Shown: positions 6,906-15,922, counted from the first letter of the stretch. The stretch is 54,959 bases of DNA from an uncultured Prevotella sp. (GCA_900555035.1 USJX01000012.1:1-54959), one strand, 5' to 3'. Notes: a model not told the origin generated them from the sequence alone. Numbers and translations are program-made.

Positions 6906-8297
6906 CTATTTCAACCCGTCGGCATCGCCTGTGGTCTTCAATCTGTTGCTCTTGCTGCGAGGGGTGATATTCACTTTCTTTGCTACGGTGTTCTCGATAA
7001 GGTTGGCATCGAATGCCATCTTCTTGTCGGTGCAGGTGATGTTCTCGAAGGTGAAATCTATCAGGCGATATTTCTCGCTCTTACCCACATCGAAGAAGTT
7101 GTCGCAATCCATCTGGATGTTCTTCATCGTGATGTTGTTGCACTGGCTCAGCGGCATATCCTTGCGGTCGCCCGGCTTGAAGAACTGCGTCCATGGACGG
7201 ATGACGAGGAAACTGCCTGTGGTGCCCTGGATGTTATCCACCGTTACGTACTCGTAATGCTGTGGAGTATCTGGGCGCATCTTCAGCCAGAGTACGCGCT
7301 GCGCATTGCCCACCTTGATGTTGCGGAGCACGATGTTGCGGTCTTTCACGCTCTCGCTGCCGAGGGTTAAGCAGCCGTGTACTCTTCCGTAGTTACAATT
7401 CTGGATGAGCACGTTATATACAGGACCATTCTCTGGTGCCTGGTCTGCCCAGGTTCCCTTACCGCCCTTGATGGCGATGGCATCATCGTTTACGCTCATG
7501 TAGCAGTCATCCACCAGCACATCGTGACAAACATCAATGTCGATGGCGTCGCTGCTTGGTGCCCGCATGCCACTGGTTGGGGCGAAGATGGTGCAACCCA
7601 GGAAGCGGACGTGGTCGCAGCGATAGATGTGGTTGGTCCAGAACGGACTGTTCTGAATATGCACATCCTGCAAGGTTACGTTGCTGGAGTTGCTGATATA
7701 AACGAGGCGAGGGCGCTGTGCATCCTTGTTGGTGCATTCACGGTTCCAGGTGCGGCGAATCCAGAACTCCTCCCAATAGTGATAACCGTTTCCATCGATG
7801 GTACCCGGACCGGCGATGGTAAAGCCATCACATTTGTCGGCATTGATGAATGCCGAGAAGTATTTGCAGGTTTCGCCCTCGATGCGGGTTTCTACCACGG
7901 GGAAGTTGGCGATGCGGTCGCTTCCTTTCAGTTTTCCGCCTTCTGAAACATAAAGATGGGTCTTTGGCTTGAAGAAGAGGGCACCGCTCTGATAGGTTCC
8001 GGCAGGTACCACGATAACGCCGCCGCCATCTTGGGCAGCACGGTCGATGACCGCCTGGATAGCCTTGGTTTGAATCAGGGTACTATCCGTCTTTACGCCA
8101 TAGTCGGTGAGGACGTATTTCTTGCCCAGGGTATCCACGTTTACCTTCTGGGCGTTGCAGAACCAGGCATCCATCTTTGTGCCATCAGGCCAAAGCTCGG
8201 TTTGTGCCTTCTTTGCTTTCTTCTGTTTCTTTGCTGCGTTGGTGCTTAGTGGTGAAAACGCCACCAGGCAAGCCATCAGCCAGATATATTTCTTCAT
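6906..8297 (-). CDS. Glycoside hydrolase family 28 (polygalacturonase-like), secreted
   Basis: 463 aa with a signal peptide (MKKYIWLMACLVAFSPLSTNA), then a lysine/alanine stretch and a right-handed beta-helix of the GH28 type. GH28 landmarks are SSDAIDID (near 255), NDDAIAIKGG (near 275) with the catalytic aspartates, and HGCLTLGSES (near 312). GH28 enzymes hydrolyse galacturonan or rhamnogalacturonan linkages by inversion; in an RG-I locus it may act on GalA-Rha linkages or release GalA. It is the last gene of a minus-strand operon after GH106 and GH105 and lies 13 bp from the GH105 stop. The leader contains AATAAACAA just before the start. Confidence 0.9.
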   Translation of the reverse strand: MKKYIWLMACLVAFSPLSTNAAKKQKKAKKAQTELWPDGTKMDAWFCNAQKVNVDTLGKKYVLTDYGVKTDSTLIQTKAIQAVIDRAAQDGGGVIVVPAGTYQSGALFFKPKTHLYVSEGGKLKGSDRIANFPVVETRIEGETCKYFSAFINADKCDGFTIAGPGTIDGNGYHYWEEFWIRRTWNRECTNKDAQRPRLVYISNSSNVTLQDVHIQNSPFWTNHIYRCDHVRFLGCTIFAPTSGMRAPSSDAIDIDVCHDVLVDDCYMSVNDDAIAIKGGKGTWADQAPENGPVYNVLIQNCNYGRVHGCLTLGSESVKDRNIVLRNIKVGNAQRVLWLKMRPDTPQHYEYVTVDNIQGTTGSFLVIRPWTQFFKPGDRKDMPLSQCNNITMKNIQMDCDNFFDVGKSEKYRLIDFTFENITCTDKKMAFDANLIENTVAKKVNITPRSKSNRLKTTGDADGLK

Positions 8298-8310
8298 GAT
8301 TTGTTTATTT

Positions 8311-9438
8311 TTACTTTTTTACCTTTAAAAGCTTGTAATACTCTGCAGCACCAAGCAGGAGGCAACCTGTGCCGTAGTCCTCGAAATCAGGAACTGAGGT
8401 GAAGGTGACAGGCTGACCGGCTGCTGGATCCTTTCCTGTTCCCTGGTTGTAGCCGATGAAGCCATCTTCGTGAACAGATGCGGCAAGCGCCTTCCATGCC
8501 TTGTCCATCGCCTTCTGATAGGTGGCTCTAGGAAGAATGCCCTGCTGAACACCCCATGCCATACCATAGAGGAAGAGGCCTGTGCCCGTCATTTCAGGAC
8601 CGCCATAGTTGGCAGGACAAACGAGGCTTACGTTCCAGTAGCCATCCTCGCGCTGGCATTTCAAGATGGCTTTACTCATCAAGATAAAGTCTTTTTTCAG
8701 ATACTGATAGTATTTATCTTTCTTTGGCAAAGTTTCCATCACGCGGACCAGGGCTGCATATACCCAACCGTTGCCACGGCTCCAGTAGCAGTTGCTGCCA
8801 TCCTTCTCCTTGTAAGGTGGCACGTAGTCCTTGTCTCTCCACCAGAGACCCTCTTTTTTGTTAAAGAGACCATTAGCCAGGGTATCACGACTCCATTTGT
8901 AGGAATTCATCGCATAATCCAGATACTTGCGCTCGCCGCTAATTTTGGCATATTTGGCGTAGGCTGGCATCGCCATCTGGATAGCGTCAATCCAGGTCCA
9001 GTAGTTCACACGTTTGGTGCTCATCTGGTGGTCCAGATTCTCCTTTACCTTGCTCAAATCCTTCTTGCCGCCTGTCTGAATGTAGCGGTCCATGTAGGTT
9101 TGCTGGCAGCACTGGTTGTCGGCATCGGTATCTTTCACGCTGCCACGGGCTGTCCACTTGTGGTAATCCGCCCATTTGTCGGTGTAGTCGAGATAGCGTT
9201 GCTGAGGGTCAATCTCGTAAAGTGCCATCAATCCCTCGTAATATACGGCACGGGTCCAGAGGTTGCTGGTACGGATTTTCTTTACGAATGTGTCGAGAGT
9301 AGGGTCGCTATACTTCGTCATGAAGTAGTTGTTAGTGCGATGGGCTACCTCCAGAATTTCATTTTGCAATGCGTTCTGGGCAGAAACAGAAGTCAAACCC
9401 AGGAGCATGAAGAGCGATGAAAAGATCAGTTTCTTCAT
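8311..9438 (-). CDS. GH105 unsaturated rhamnogalacturonyl hydrolase, secreted
   Basis: 375 aa from MKKLIFSSLFMLLGLTSVSA, a signal peptide. The open frame extends upstream into the GH106 gene, but only this start carries an export signal. The (alpha/alpha)6 fold is shown by WTRAVYYEGLMALYEID, WTWIDAIQMAMPAYAKYA (containing the catalytic Asp), YWSRGNGWVYAALVRVME and the end DFEDYGTGCLLLGAAEYY. These enzymes remove the 4,5-unsaturated galacturonyl residue left by RG lyases, so it should act on products of the PL11 enzyme encoded in the same locus. It lies 29 bp after GH106 and 13 bp before GH28. Confidence 0.9.
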   Translation of the reverse strand: MKKLIFSSLFMLLGLTSVSAQNALQNEILEVAHRTNNYFMTKYSDPTLDTFVKKIRTSNLWTRAVYYEGLMALYEIDPQQRYLDYTDKWADYHKWTARGSVKDTDADNQCCQQTYMDRYIQTGGKKDLSKVKENLDHQMSTKRVNYWTWIDAIQMAMPAYAKYAKISGERKYLDYAMNSYKWSRDTLANGLFNKKEGLWWRDKDYVPPYKEKDGSNCYWSRGNGWVYAALVRVMETLPKKDKYYQYLKKDFILMSKAILKCQREDGYWNVSLVCPANYGGPEMTGTGLFLYGMAWGVQQGILPRATYQKAMDKAWKALAASVHEDGFIGYNQGTGKDPAAGQPVTFTSVPDFEDYGTGCLLLGAAEYYKLLKVKK

Positions 9439-9467
9439 TTGTCTTGTTATTAATGTTTGTTTATTAT

Positions 9468-12047
9468 TTATTTGATTTCCACGAGTTTCACGGTGCTGTT
9501 GAGTCCGCTTGGCACAGGAGTCCAGTTCTCGTAGGTGGTCTTCTTGTAGTTGATATCTACCACATTGATTTCCTTCATCTTGCGCCACTTTACGCCTTGA
9601 CGGTCCATTTCTGCGATGCGGTTGGCTGGCAGGTTGGTAACCTCGATGCGGAGGGTATTCTTGCCCTTTACCAGCTTGTCCTGGCAGTTGAGGATGTAAG
9701 GCACAGCCCAGGCACAACCCACGTATTCGCCGTTGATATAGACACGGGCACTCTCTCGTACATCTCCCAGGTCGATGGTCCACTGCTTCTTGGCATCATC
9801 CTTCGACAGCTTGATGGTGGTTTCGTAAACACCTGTTCCCATCATCACCTTCGCCTTGTCGCTGAGGCCTTCCCAAGACTTCAAGCCCTTCAGGTTGAAA
9901 GTTTCGCCTACCTTTGGAGCATCCTCGATGAACGACAGCTTCCAGGTATTTGCGGTCAGGTCGATGGTCTTGCTATCCGCAGCAGCGATGGCTTCCTTGC
10001 CGCCTACCTTCACCTTAGAACCGAGTTTCCACTCATCCACGGGTTTATTCGATGTGATGAGGATGCGGCTCTCGCCACTCTTTAGGTTCAGCTGGATACC
10101 CTTGTCGCCGATAGTTGCCTCGTGGTATTCGCCCGTCATAGGGTTGTACCAGATGCCATGCTTCTCGTTCACGGCCAAAGCCACGCTAGAAGCGATGTCC
10201 TTACTGGTGAGGTTGGCAATGAAGTAATGATGGCCGATGCTGTTGGCTCGGCGAATCATCTTCAAGCCCAGGTTCTTTCTCATCAGTTCCGGTTTTGCCG
10301 CCTGTTCCATCGCCTTGATGTTGTCGCCCTTGATAATCTTAGCACCTTGTGATTTCAATTCTGATATGTGCTCAATCACGTCGCTTGGCATGATGTTGTT
10401 GCCAGGAATGATGATACCCTTATATCGGGTTCCGGCAGCCGTTTCAATCATACCGTTCTTAAAGGTACACGTGCGGAGATACTTGTCGCTGATGTAGTCG
10501 CAGTCGAATCCTGCCTTGTCGATGTCGAGAATCACCTTGATAAACTCTGGTGCCTTCTTCGCCATGCTGTGGATATCGAATTGCATCAGCCAGTTTTTGG
10601 TATCCTTGTGCCACATATCTCTTACTGGCAGATAAACCAGGAAATCATTGTCTGGCTGTCCCCACTGCAGATAAGTCTGGCAGTTGGTGATGTATTTCAT
10701 CAGTTCCGGAGCATCGCGCCAGATGCTGTTGGTAGGACTCATATCCACCGAAGCATAGAATTTCCAGCCTGGCCATGTATCGTTTTTAGGCGAATAGGCG
10801 GTGCCATGGAAGAACATGTGGTTTACGCCGGCGCAGAACATCAGGTCCATATCCGGTTTCATCTGGCTCAGGGATGTGCGGAAGTGCTCGGTGAGCCAGG
10901 TGAAGGTTTCGCTGGATGTATATTTCTTTCCGGTGATGTGCGCAGCCGATGGAGCATATTTCAGCATGCTGAGGTCGCTGAAGTTAGGACGGGTCTTTCC
11001 CGGATCCTTGCGCAGTCCCTTGATGCCGAAGTCGGTCAGTCCGAAGCCTTCAATTTCCGGAATGTCAACGGCTGCATAGCAGTCGATGAGGTTGGCTGGT
11101 GAACCGTGTGCCTGGTTGCGGGTGATGGCACCACGCTTGTTTGCCCATTTGGTCCACTGTTCGGTGAAGTTATGGAGCAACATGTCGCCCAGGGTTTCAC
11201 GGTAATCGCTTACCACCACAGCATCGCCATCAAGGAACTCTGGGAACTTATCCTGCAGTTTATATCCGTGATATTTCTCGAATTCTGTCAGGAGGTTAGG
11301 AGTCCAGTTGGCGCCATACACCTCGTAGCTGTCATTGAAGAAGGTATGCGGATATGGAGTCTTCGATGCTACGAAGGCGCTGTCGATGTGCTGCAGATAA
11401 TTGGCCACGGCAGTAGAGTCGAAATGGTCGATAACGTATCCCTCTCCTCCAGGTGCGGCACGCTTCACCTTCTGACGGGTGCGGCTTTCATAGAGAGCGA
11501 TGACGCGTTTCTTGTATTTTTCACCCTCTACAGGGAATGCCTTGATGACCTTCAGTTTGGCGAAGGCACGTTCTTTCTGTGGCACGTTGAATTCTATCTC
11601 CATCAGTTTCTGCTTCACATCCACGATGGTATCTACGAACACCGCCTTGCATGCTGCTTCGCTGATAGGCACCCAAGGACCTCCGAAAGGCCAGCCTGTT
11701 CCGGTGGCCATATCCGTCTCGATGCCCACCTGCTTGTTTTCCTTCTCCACGAACTTGAGCATGTCCATCCATTTAGGCGAGAGATAAGGGATATCATTCT
11801 TGTCGTTGCCCTGCACACCATAGAGTGGTGTGATTTCCACGGCACCGATGCCCGCCTTGGCGTATTCGTCAAGGTTCCACTTCAGGTTTTCCTTATCTAC
11901 GGCAGATCCCATCCACCACCATCTCACGCCCGGTTTGGCTTCCTGCGTAGGGGTAGGGAGGAACTGAGCCTGGCAGTTGAGTGACGACATCAATGCCATG
12001 GCAAAGGATAATCCTATGAATTTATATTTTTGTTTCTTGTTCATCAT
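9468..12047 (-). CDS. GH106 alpha-L-rhamnosidase, secreted
   Basis: 859 aa with a signal peptide (MMNKKQKYKFIGLSFAMALM...). The family opening PGVRWWWMGSAVDKENLKWN (near 38) and GIGAVEITPLYGVQG identify GH106. Later landmarks are GTGWPFGGPWVPISEAACKA, SYEVYGANWTP and the C-terminal beta-sandwich ending RIEVTNLPANRIAEMDRQGV. GH106 members are calcium-dependent inverting alpha-L-rhamnosidases that release rhamnose from RG-I or RG-II backbones and decorations. Many members exceed 1000 aa, so this is a shorter form. It is the first gene of the operon, with a promoter that shares sequence with the rhaB promoter, linking rhamnose release to rhamnose catabolism. Confidence 0.85.
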   Translation of the reverse strand: MMNKKQKYKFIGLSFAMALMSSLNCQAQFLPTPTQEAKPGVRWWWMGSAVDKENLKWNLDEYAKAGIGAVEITPLYGVQGNDKNDIPYLSPKWMDMLKFVEKENKQVGIETDMATGTGWPFGGPWVPISEAACKAVFVDTIVDVKQKLMEIEFNVPQKERAFAKLKVIKAFPVEGEKYKKRVIALYESRTRQKVKRAAPGGEGYVIDHFDSTAVANYLQHIDSAFVASKTPYPHTFFNDSYEVYGANWTPNLLTEFEKYHGYKLQDKFPEFLDGDAVVVSDYRETLGDMLLHNFTEQWTKWANKRGAITRNQAHGSPANLIDCYAAVDIPEIEGFGLTDFGIKGLRKDPGKTRPNFSDLSMLKYAPSAAHITGKKYTSSETFTWLTEHFRTSLSQMKPDMDLMFCAGVNHMFFHGTAYSPKNDTWPGWKFYASVDMSPTNSIWRDAPELMKYITNCQTYLQWGQPDNDFLVYLPVRDMWHKDTKNWLMQFDIHSMAKKAPEFIKVILDIDKAGFDCDYISDKYLRTCTFKNGMIETAAGTRYKGIIIPGNNIMPSDVIEHISELKSQGAKIIKGDNIKAMEQAAKPELMRKNLGLKMIRRANSIGHHYFIANLTSKDIASSVALAVNEKHGIWYNPMTGEYHEATIGDKGIQLNLKSGESRILITSNKPVDEWKLGSKVKVGGKEAIAAADSKTIDLTANTWKLSFIEDAPKVGETFNLKGLKSWEGLSDKAKVMMGTGVYETTIKLSKDDAKKQWTIDLGDVRESARVYINGEYVGCAWAVPYILNCQDKLVKGKNTLRIEVTNLPANRIAEMDRQGVKWRKMKEINVVDINYKKTTYENWTPVPSGLNSTVKLVEIK

Positions 12048-12088
12048 ATTGATGGCTTTTAAGTTTTCCTTAATTGATTATTACTTCA

Positions 12089-12115
12089 TTGTTTATTACT
12101 TCGGTTGCAAAGATA
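12089..12115 (-). promoter_or_regulatory. Promoter of the GH106-GH105-GH28 operon
   Basis: On the minus strand TATCTTTG (12115-12108) is the -7 box, followed by GCAACCGAAGTAATAAACAA. Positions 12089-12116 closely match 19980-20008 in front of rhaB. No TTTG is seen at the -33 distance, as expected for an activator-dependent promoter. Confidence 0.6.
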
Positions 12116-12258
12116 GTGAAAAATACTCAATTACATCTGTGTTATAGTCCTTAAAAATGTAAAATAGTACAAATATGCTAGGTGTTTCTACCTTGTTTGT
12201 CTTTAAATCGATGCTTGCCACGCCTTGATGCCATCAGCACCAGTATTTATATGTAATC

Positions 12259-12377
12259 TACGATAAACTCGTAATATTCTATGTTTTGGTATTACGAAAA
12301 GCTCGTAAAACGTTAAAATATAGTTGAGTTTATGTTTTTTAACGCAGATTATTTTGTGCTTATACGAAAAGTTCGTA
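12259..12377 (+). promoter_or_regulatory. Three BlaI-type operators and promoter of the blaI/blaR1-like pair
   Basis: TACGA-5 nt-TCGTA dyads lie at 12259-12273, 12293-12307 and 12363-12377. The third overlaps the -7 box TAGATTTG (12376-12383), whose -33 TTTG is at 12353-12356 with 19-nt spacing. Centre spacings are 34 and 70 bp. Binding of the BlaI dimer to the third site would block RNA polymerase; the upstream sites could stabilise a loop or filament. The 388-bp gap between the divergent genes holds only this and the GH106 promoter. Confidence 0.85.
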
Positions 12378-12435
12378 GATTTGCAGCGTGATTTAGAAAC
12401 AAGAATGTTGAATTTAAAAGAATAAAGATAGAAAT

Positions 12436-12798
12436 ATGGAAAAGCTGACGAATCAGGAAGAAGATATTATGCTTCGGATATGGCGATTGGGACGATGTGC
12501 CGTGAAACAGATTATGGAACTGTTGCCAGAACCTCGTCCACCTTATACTACAGTGGCTTCTATTGTGAACAATCTGAAGCGCAAGGAATATGTCAAGGCG
12601 GAGCGGGATGGTAAGGGTTATGTCTATTCTCCACTCATTGCCGAGAGCGATTACAAGCGGAAGTTCCTGTCGGGTTTCGTGAACAATTACTTCAAGAATT
12701 CCTTCAAGGAAATGGTTTCCTTCTTTGCCAAGGACGAGAAAATCAGTCCCGAGGACCTCAAGGATATCATCCGTGAAATTGAGAGTTCGGAAGAATGA
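12436..12798 (+). CDS. BlaI/MecI/CopY-family repressor
   Basis: 120 aa. The winged helix covers EKLTNQEEDIMLRIWRLGRC and AVKQIMELLPEPRPPYTTVA, then SIVNNLKRKEYVKAERDGKG with the YVYSPL wing, followed by a C-terminal dimerisation helix (YFKNSFKEMVSFFAKDEKIS). BlaI repressors bind dyads as dimers and are cleaved when the partner sensor protease is triggered; three matching dyads precede the gene. It is followed 77 bp later by a BlaR1-like gene. No beta-lactamase is nearby, so the signal and regulon are unknown; similar Bacteroidota pairs are common and not necessarily resistance-related. Confidence 0.9.
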   Translation: MEKLTNQEEDIMLRIWRLGRCAVKQIMELLPEPRPPYTTVASIVNNLKRKEYVKAERDGKGYVYSPLIAESDYKRKFLSGFVNNYFKNSFKEMVSFFAKDEKISPEDLKDIIREIESSEE

Positions 12799-12875
12799 CT
12801 CGAGAACTTTGAAGAATAAATCAAGCTTTCGGAAGAATAATTATTAAGTTCATTTCAAACAAAAATCGAAACTGT

Positions 12876-14393
12876 ATGGCAATATATCTTATAAAAATCA
12901 ATGTAGCCCTGATGCTCCTTTATGGCTTTTATCGCCTCACGGTGAGCCGCGATACTTTCTTCGGTCTTCGCCGCCTTACCCTCTGGCTCATCTATGCCGT
13001 TGCCCTGATGGTTCCGGCACTCAATCTGGAATATTGGGTGCGCGATACACCAACGATGGCGAGTATGGCGAATGTATATGCCGACACGTTTTATCCCGTG
13101 GTGGTTGTAAAGGCTCAGGCTTCCGGCATAACCTGGATAGATATGCTGCTGGGCATCTATTGGGCAGGAGTTGCCGTTCTCTCATTGCGTTTGGTATGGC
13201 AGCTCTTCAGCATCATCCGCCTTGCTGCTATTTCCCGGAAGCAGGAGGTGGAAGGCATTACGGTACATCTTCTCAGAGGCGAGGGGAGTCCGTTCTCCTT
13301 CTTCCGCTGGGTGTTTATGTATCCATCTACCCTGGAGGGTAGGCAGTTGCACGAAGTGATGGTTCACGAGTGCACCCATGTTTCGGGTCTCCATTCCCTG
13401 GATACCCTCTTCTCCGAGCTTTTCTCCATCGCCTGCTGGTTTAATCCGTTTGCCTGGCTGATGAAGCAGGAAGTAAGAATGAATTTGGAATATTTAGCCG
13501 ATGAAAGTGTATTATCTGATGGTAACGCGCGCAAATCCTATCAGTATCACCTTCTAGGTTTGGCATATCGACAGCCGAATGAATCGACCAAGATTGCTAA
13601 TAATTTTAATTTATTACCTCTTAAAAAAAGAATTAAAATGATGAACAAACGTAGAACAAGTGAAATAGGCAAGGCGAAGTACCTCCTTTTCGCACCTTTA
13701 GCAGGAGCGTTGCTTATGGTGAGCAACATCGAGAGTGTGGCTCGTGAGATTGGCGAGCAGATTCCGGAAGTAGCCGAGGTTCAGCAGAAGGCTGAGCAGG
13801 CTCTGAATGCTGATGTGGCTGTGGCGAATCCGATGGCAAAGGATGCTGTCGAGATGATGAACCCAGCTGAGACTGAAGAAATGGAAGCAGACAAGGCTGC
13901 AGAAGCAAAGGCAGAAGTTGCTAAGGCAGAAGAAGCAAAGGCAGCTGAAGTAGCAAAAGCGGAAGAAGCTAAAGCTGTAGAACAGGCAAAGCAGGCAGCA
14001 GAAGAGAAGGTGAAAAACAAGCCTCAAACCGAAACAACCAAGAAGAAAAATTCTTGGGATTGTATACCGGAGACGATGCCGTATTTTCCTGGTGGTAATG
14101 TATTGATGCTGAAGTATCTGGCAGATAACATCAAATATCCTGCTTCCGCTGTCAAGGCCAAAAAGCAGGGTCGTGTGATCGTAGGCTTTATCGTCCAGAA
14201 GGATGGTAGCATTACGCATGCCAAGATTGTCAGATCTATAGATCCGGAACTTGATGCTGAGGCTTTGAGAGTCGTGAAGGGGATGCCTAAGTGGACTCCT
14301 GGTACACAGTTAGGTAAACCGGTGAGCGTAAAATATGCCCTCCCTGTAAAATTCTCTCTTCAGAAAGATGCAACCCCAGGGAAAAAGAAGTAA
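12876..14393 (+). CDS. BlaR1-like M56 metalloprotease fused to a TonB C-terminal domain
   Basis: 505 aa. The N-terminal transmembrane helices (LIKINVALMLLYGFYRLTVS; RLTLWLIYAVALMVPALNL; IDMLLGIYWAGVAVLSLRLV) precede the HECTH zinc motif (near 167) and the downstream ELFSIACWFNPFAWLM segment of peptidase M56. After a lysine-rich region comes another helix (YLLFAPLAGALLMVSNI), an Ala/Lys/Glu coil of about 100 residues with repeated AKAEEAKA, and a TonB-like C-terminal domain (GRVIVGFIVQKDGSITHAKI; ALRVVKGMPKWTPGTQLGKP). It presumably senses an envelope signal and inactivates the upstream repressor; the TonB domain replaces the penicillin-binding sensor of true BlaR1. The two genes probably form one operon. 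Confidence 0.9.
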   Translation: MAIYLIKINVALMLLYGFYRLTVSRDTFFGLRRLTLWLIYAVALMVPALNLEYWVRDTPTMASMANVYADTFYPVVVVKAQASGITWIDMLLGIYWAGVAVLSLRLVWQLFSIIRLAAISRKQEVEGITVHLLRGEGSPFSFFRWVFMYPSTLEGRQLHEVMVHECTHVSGLHSLDTLFSELFSIACWFNPFAWLMKQEVRMNLEYLADESVLSDGNARKSYQYHLLGLAYRQPNESTKIANNFNLLPLKKRIKMMNKRRTSEIGKAKYLLFAPLAGALLMVSNIESVAREIGEQIPEVAEVQQKAEQALNADVAVANPMAKDAVEMMNPAETEEMEADKAAEAKAEVAKAEEAKAAEVAKAEEAKAVEQAKQAAEEKVKNKPQTETTKKKNSWDCIPETMPYFPGGNVLMLKYLADNIKYPASAVKAKKQGRVIVGFIVQKDGSITHAKIVRSIDPELDAEALRVVKGMPKWTPGTQLGKPVSVKYALPVKFSLQKDATPGKKK

Positions 14394-14504
14394 AGTAGAA
14401 TATCAATCTCAGGTTATAATAAGAGCATATATCTCAACTCAATAAAAAAGAGTATAAATATCATCTCATTAATAGAGTATGCATTCTCTATTGACTGTAG
14501 AATG

Positions 14505-14546
14505 AAAAAGGGCGGCTTTCTTGCGTGATGCAAGAAGCCGCTTTCT
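14505..14546 (+). terminator. Intrinsic terminator after the blaR1-like gene
   Basis: GCGGCTTTCTTGC (14512-14524) pairs with GCAAGAAGCCGC (14530-14541), preceded by an A run and followed by T-rich sequence. The rest of 14394-14628 is AT-rich with nothing else recognised. Confidence 0.8.
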
Positions 14547-14606
14547 GCATTTTTCACGATTTTGAGGGTTATGCCAAATGTCATAGCCCAAATATCAAAA
14601 GAATAG

Positions 14607-14636
14607 GTTGGATATGATGGGAAATTACTACTTTTG
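14607..14636 (+). promoter_or_regulatory. Promoter of rhaD
   Basis: GTTG (14607-14610) and TACTTTTG (14629-14636) form a -33/-7 pair with 18-nt spacing, ahead of the ATG at 14674. Confidence 0.6.
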
Positions 14637-14673
14637 CAGCAGAAATTTTAAACAAGCTAATAACAAGATTAAT

Positions 14674-15483
14674 ATGAATAGTGTTTTAGAAGGTCGTCCT
14701 GCCTTGAAAAAGGAGGTCGAGAAGATAGCTGAAGTTGCTGGATACCTCTGGCAGAATGGTTGGGCTGAGCGCAATGGTGGTAACATCACCGTGAACATCA
14801 CCGACTTGGTAGATGATGAAATCAAGGCTTTGCCTGCCATCAGCGAAGTAAAGCAGATTGGTACAGCATTGCCAGCCTTGAAAGGTTGCTACTTCTTCTG
14901 CAAGGGTACAGGCAAGCGTATGCGCGACTTGGCTCGCTGGCCTATGGAGAACGGTTCTATCATCCGCATCCTCGACGATTGCGCCAGCTATGTCATCATC
15001 GCAGATAACGCCGTGATGCCTACATCTGAGTTGCCAAGCCACTTGAGCGTTCATGCCCGTCTCATCGAGAAGGGTTCCAACTACAAGGCTACCGTTCATA
15101 CTCACCCTATCGAGCTCATCGCCATGAGCCACAACAAGAAGTTCATGGGCAAGGACGTGTTGAGCAACCTGCTCTGGAGCATGATTCCAGAGACCAAGGC
15201 GTTCTGTCCACTCGGTCTGGGCATCGTTCCTTATCAGTTGCCAGGCAGCTTGAAGCTGGCTGAGGAAACCCTGAAGGAACTGGAGGATTATGATGTAGTG
15301 ATGTGGGAGAAGCACGGCGTCTTTGCCAAGGGCTTGGATGTAATGGATGCCTTCGACCAGATTGACGTGCTCTCTAAGAGCGCCAAGATCTACATCGATT
15401 CCAAGTGCATGGGATTCGAGCCTGACGGCATGAGCCAGGAAGAGATGGCAGAGATGACCAAGGCATTCAATTTGCCAAGATAA
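14674..15483 (+). CDS. rhaD: L-rhamnulose-1-phosphate aldolase
   Basis: 269 aa, class II aldolase of the RhaD/FucA fold. Visible landmarks are GWAERNGGNITVNITD (phosphate-binding loop near 33), KGTGKRMRDLARWP, ATVHTHPIELIAMSHN (zinc-ligand histidines near 145) and VVMWEKHGVFAKG (third histidine near 213). It cleaves L-rhamnulose 1-phosphate to dihydroxyacetone phosphate and L-lactaldehyde in the cytoplasm. An upstream in-frame ATG at 14608 overlaps the promoter, so 14674 is chosen. Unlike the other rha genes it is on the plus strand and converges on rhaM, with a shared terminator between them. Confidence 0.9.
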   Translation: MNSVLEGRPALKKEVEKIAEVAGYLWQNGWAERNGGNITVNITDLVDDEIKALPAISEVKQIGTALPALKGCYFFCKGTGKRMRDLARWPMENGSIIRILDDCASYVIIADNAVMPTSELPSHLSVHARLIEKGSNYKATVHTHPIELIAMSHNKKFMGKDVLSNLLWSMIPETKAFCPLGLGIVPYQLPGSLKLAEETLKELEDYDVVMWEKHGVFAKGLDVMDAFDQIDVLSKSAKIYIDSKCMGFEPDGMSQEEMAEMTKAFNLPR

Positions 15484-15507
15484 TATAAGAGGAAACTTTA
15501 AAATAGA

Positions 15508-15542
15508 AAATCCCCGGGCGTTGGAAAATGCCTGGGGATTTT
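15508..15542. terminator. Terminator between convergent rhaD and rhaM
   Basis: AATCCCCGGGC (15509-15519) pairs with GCCTGGGGATT (15530-15540), with one G-T pair, and is flanked by A and T runs. It can serve both strands. Confidence 0.8.
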
Positions 15543-15591
15543 GGGTATTCTATATTATTTAATATGAAATGATAGATTTCTACTTTCAATC

Positions 15592-15909
15592 TTAGTCCAT
15601 GTGGAAAAGTTCTTCCAGCGGAATGCTGACAGGCGAATTATCTGGATTCACCTCCATGATGTCTGCCATCATATCCCACCATTTCTGGGTGATAGGATCC
15701 ACGTTGGTAGTGTCCTGGCTGTTGGTATCGCTGTCGCATTTCTGAACGGCAAAGAGCAGGTTGGTGTCCTTGTCCCAGAAGATGCTGTAGTCGCTCACAC
15801 CCTGATCCTTGATCATCTGTTTCAACTCTGGCCAAATCGCAGCATGGCGCTTGGCATATTCCTTTTCGCATCCCTTCTTGAGATACATTTTAAATGCAAA
15901 TCTTTTCAT
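15592..15909 (-). CDS. rhaM: L-rhamnose mutarotase
   Basis: 105 aa, full family length. It shows the ferredoxin-like RhaM pattern: FKMYLKKGCEKEYAKRHAAI with the active-site histidine, then WPELKQMIKDQGVSDYSIFW and ITQKWWDMMADIMEVNPDNS. It interconverts alpha and beta anomers of L-rhamnose so that the isomerase gets its preferred form. It ends the rhaB-rhaA-rhaT-rhaM minus-strand series and lies 13 bp after rhaT, so the two are probably cotranscribed. Confidence 0.95.
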   Translation of the reverse strand: MKRFAFKMYLKKGCEKEYAKRHAAIWPELKQMIKDQGVSDYSIFWDKDTNLLFAVQKCDSDTNSQDTTNVDPITQKWWDMMADIMEVNPDNSPVSIPLEELFHMD

Positions 15910-15922
15910 TTTATTTAATGTG

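Noticed and set aside
8470..9420. A 316-codon plus-strand frame opposite GH105
   Set aside because: Antisense to a well-supported GH105 gene; no domain, no promoter.
10368..11984. Two long plus-strand frames opposite GH106
   Set aside because: Both mirror the GH106 coding sequence and show no family features.
13698..14219. A minus-strand frame of 173 codons rich in Phe, Cys and Leu
   Set aside because: It is the antisense of the Ala/Lys/Glu linker of the BlaR1-like gene, which creates an artificial hydrophobic frame.
12436..14393. A beta-lactam resistance operon
   Set aside because: No beta-lactamase gene is present and the sensor lacks a penicillin-binding domain, so resistance cannot be claimed.
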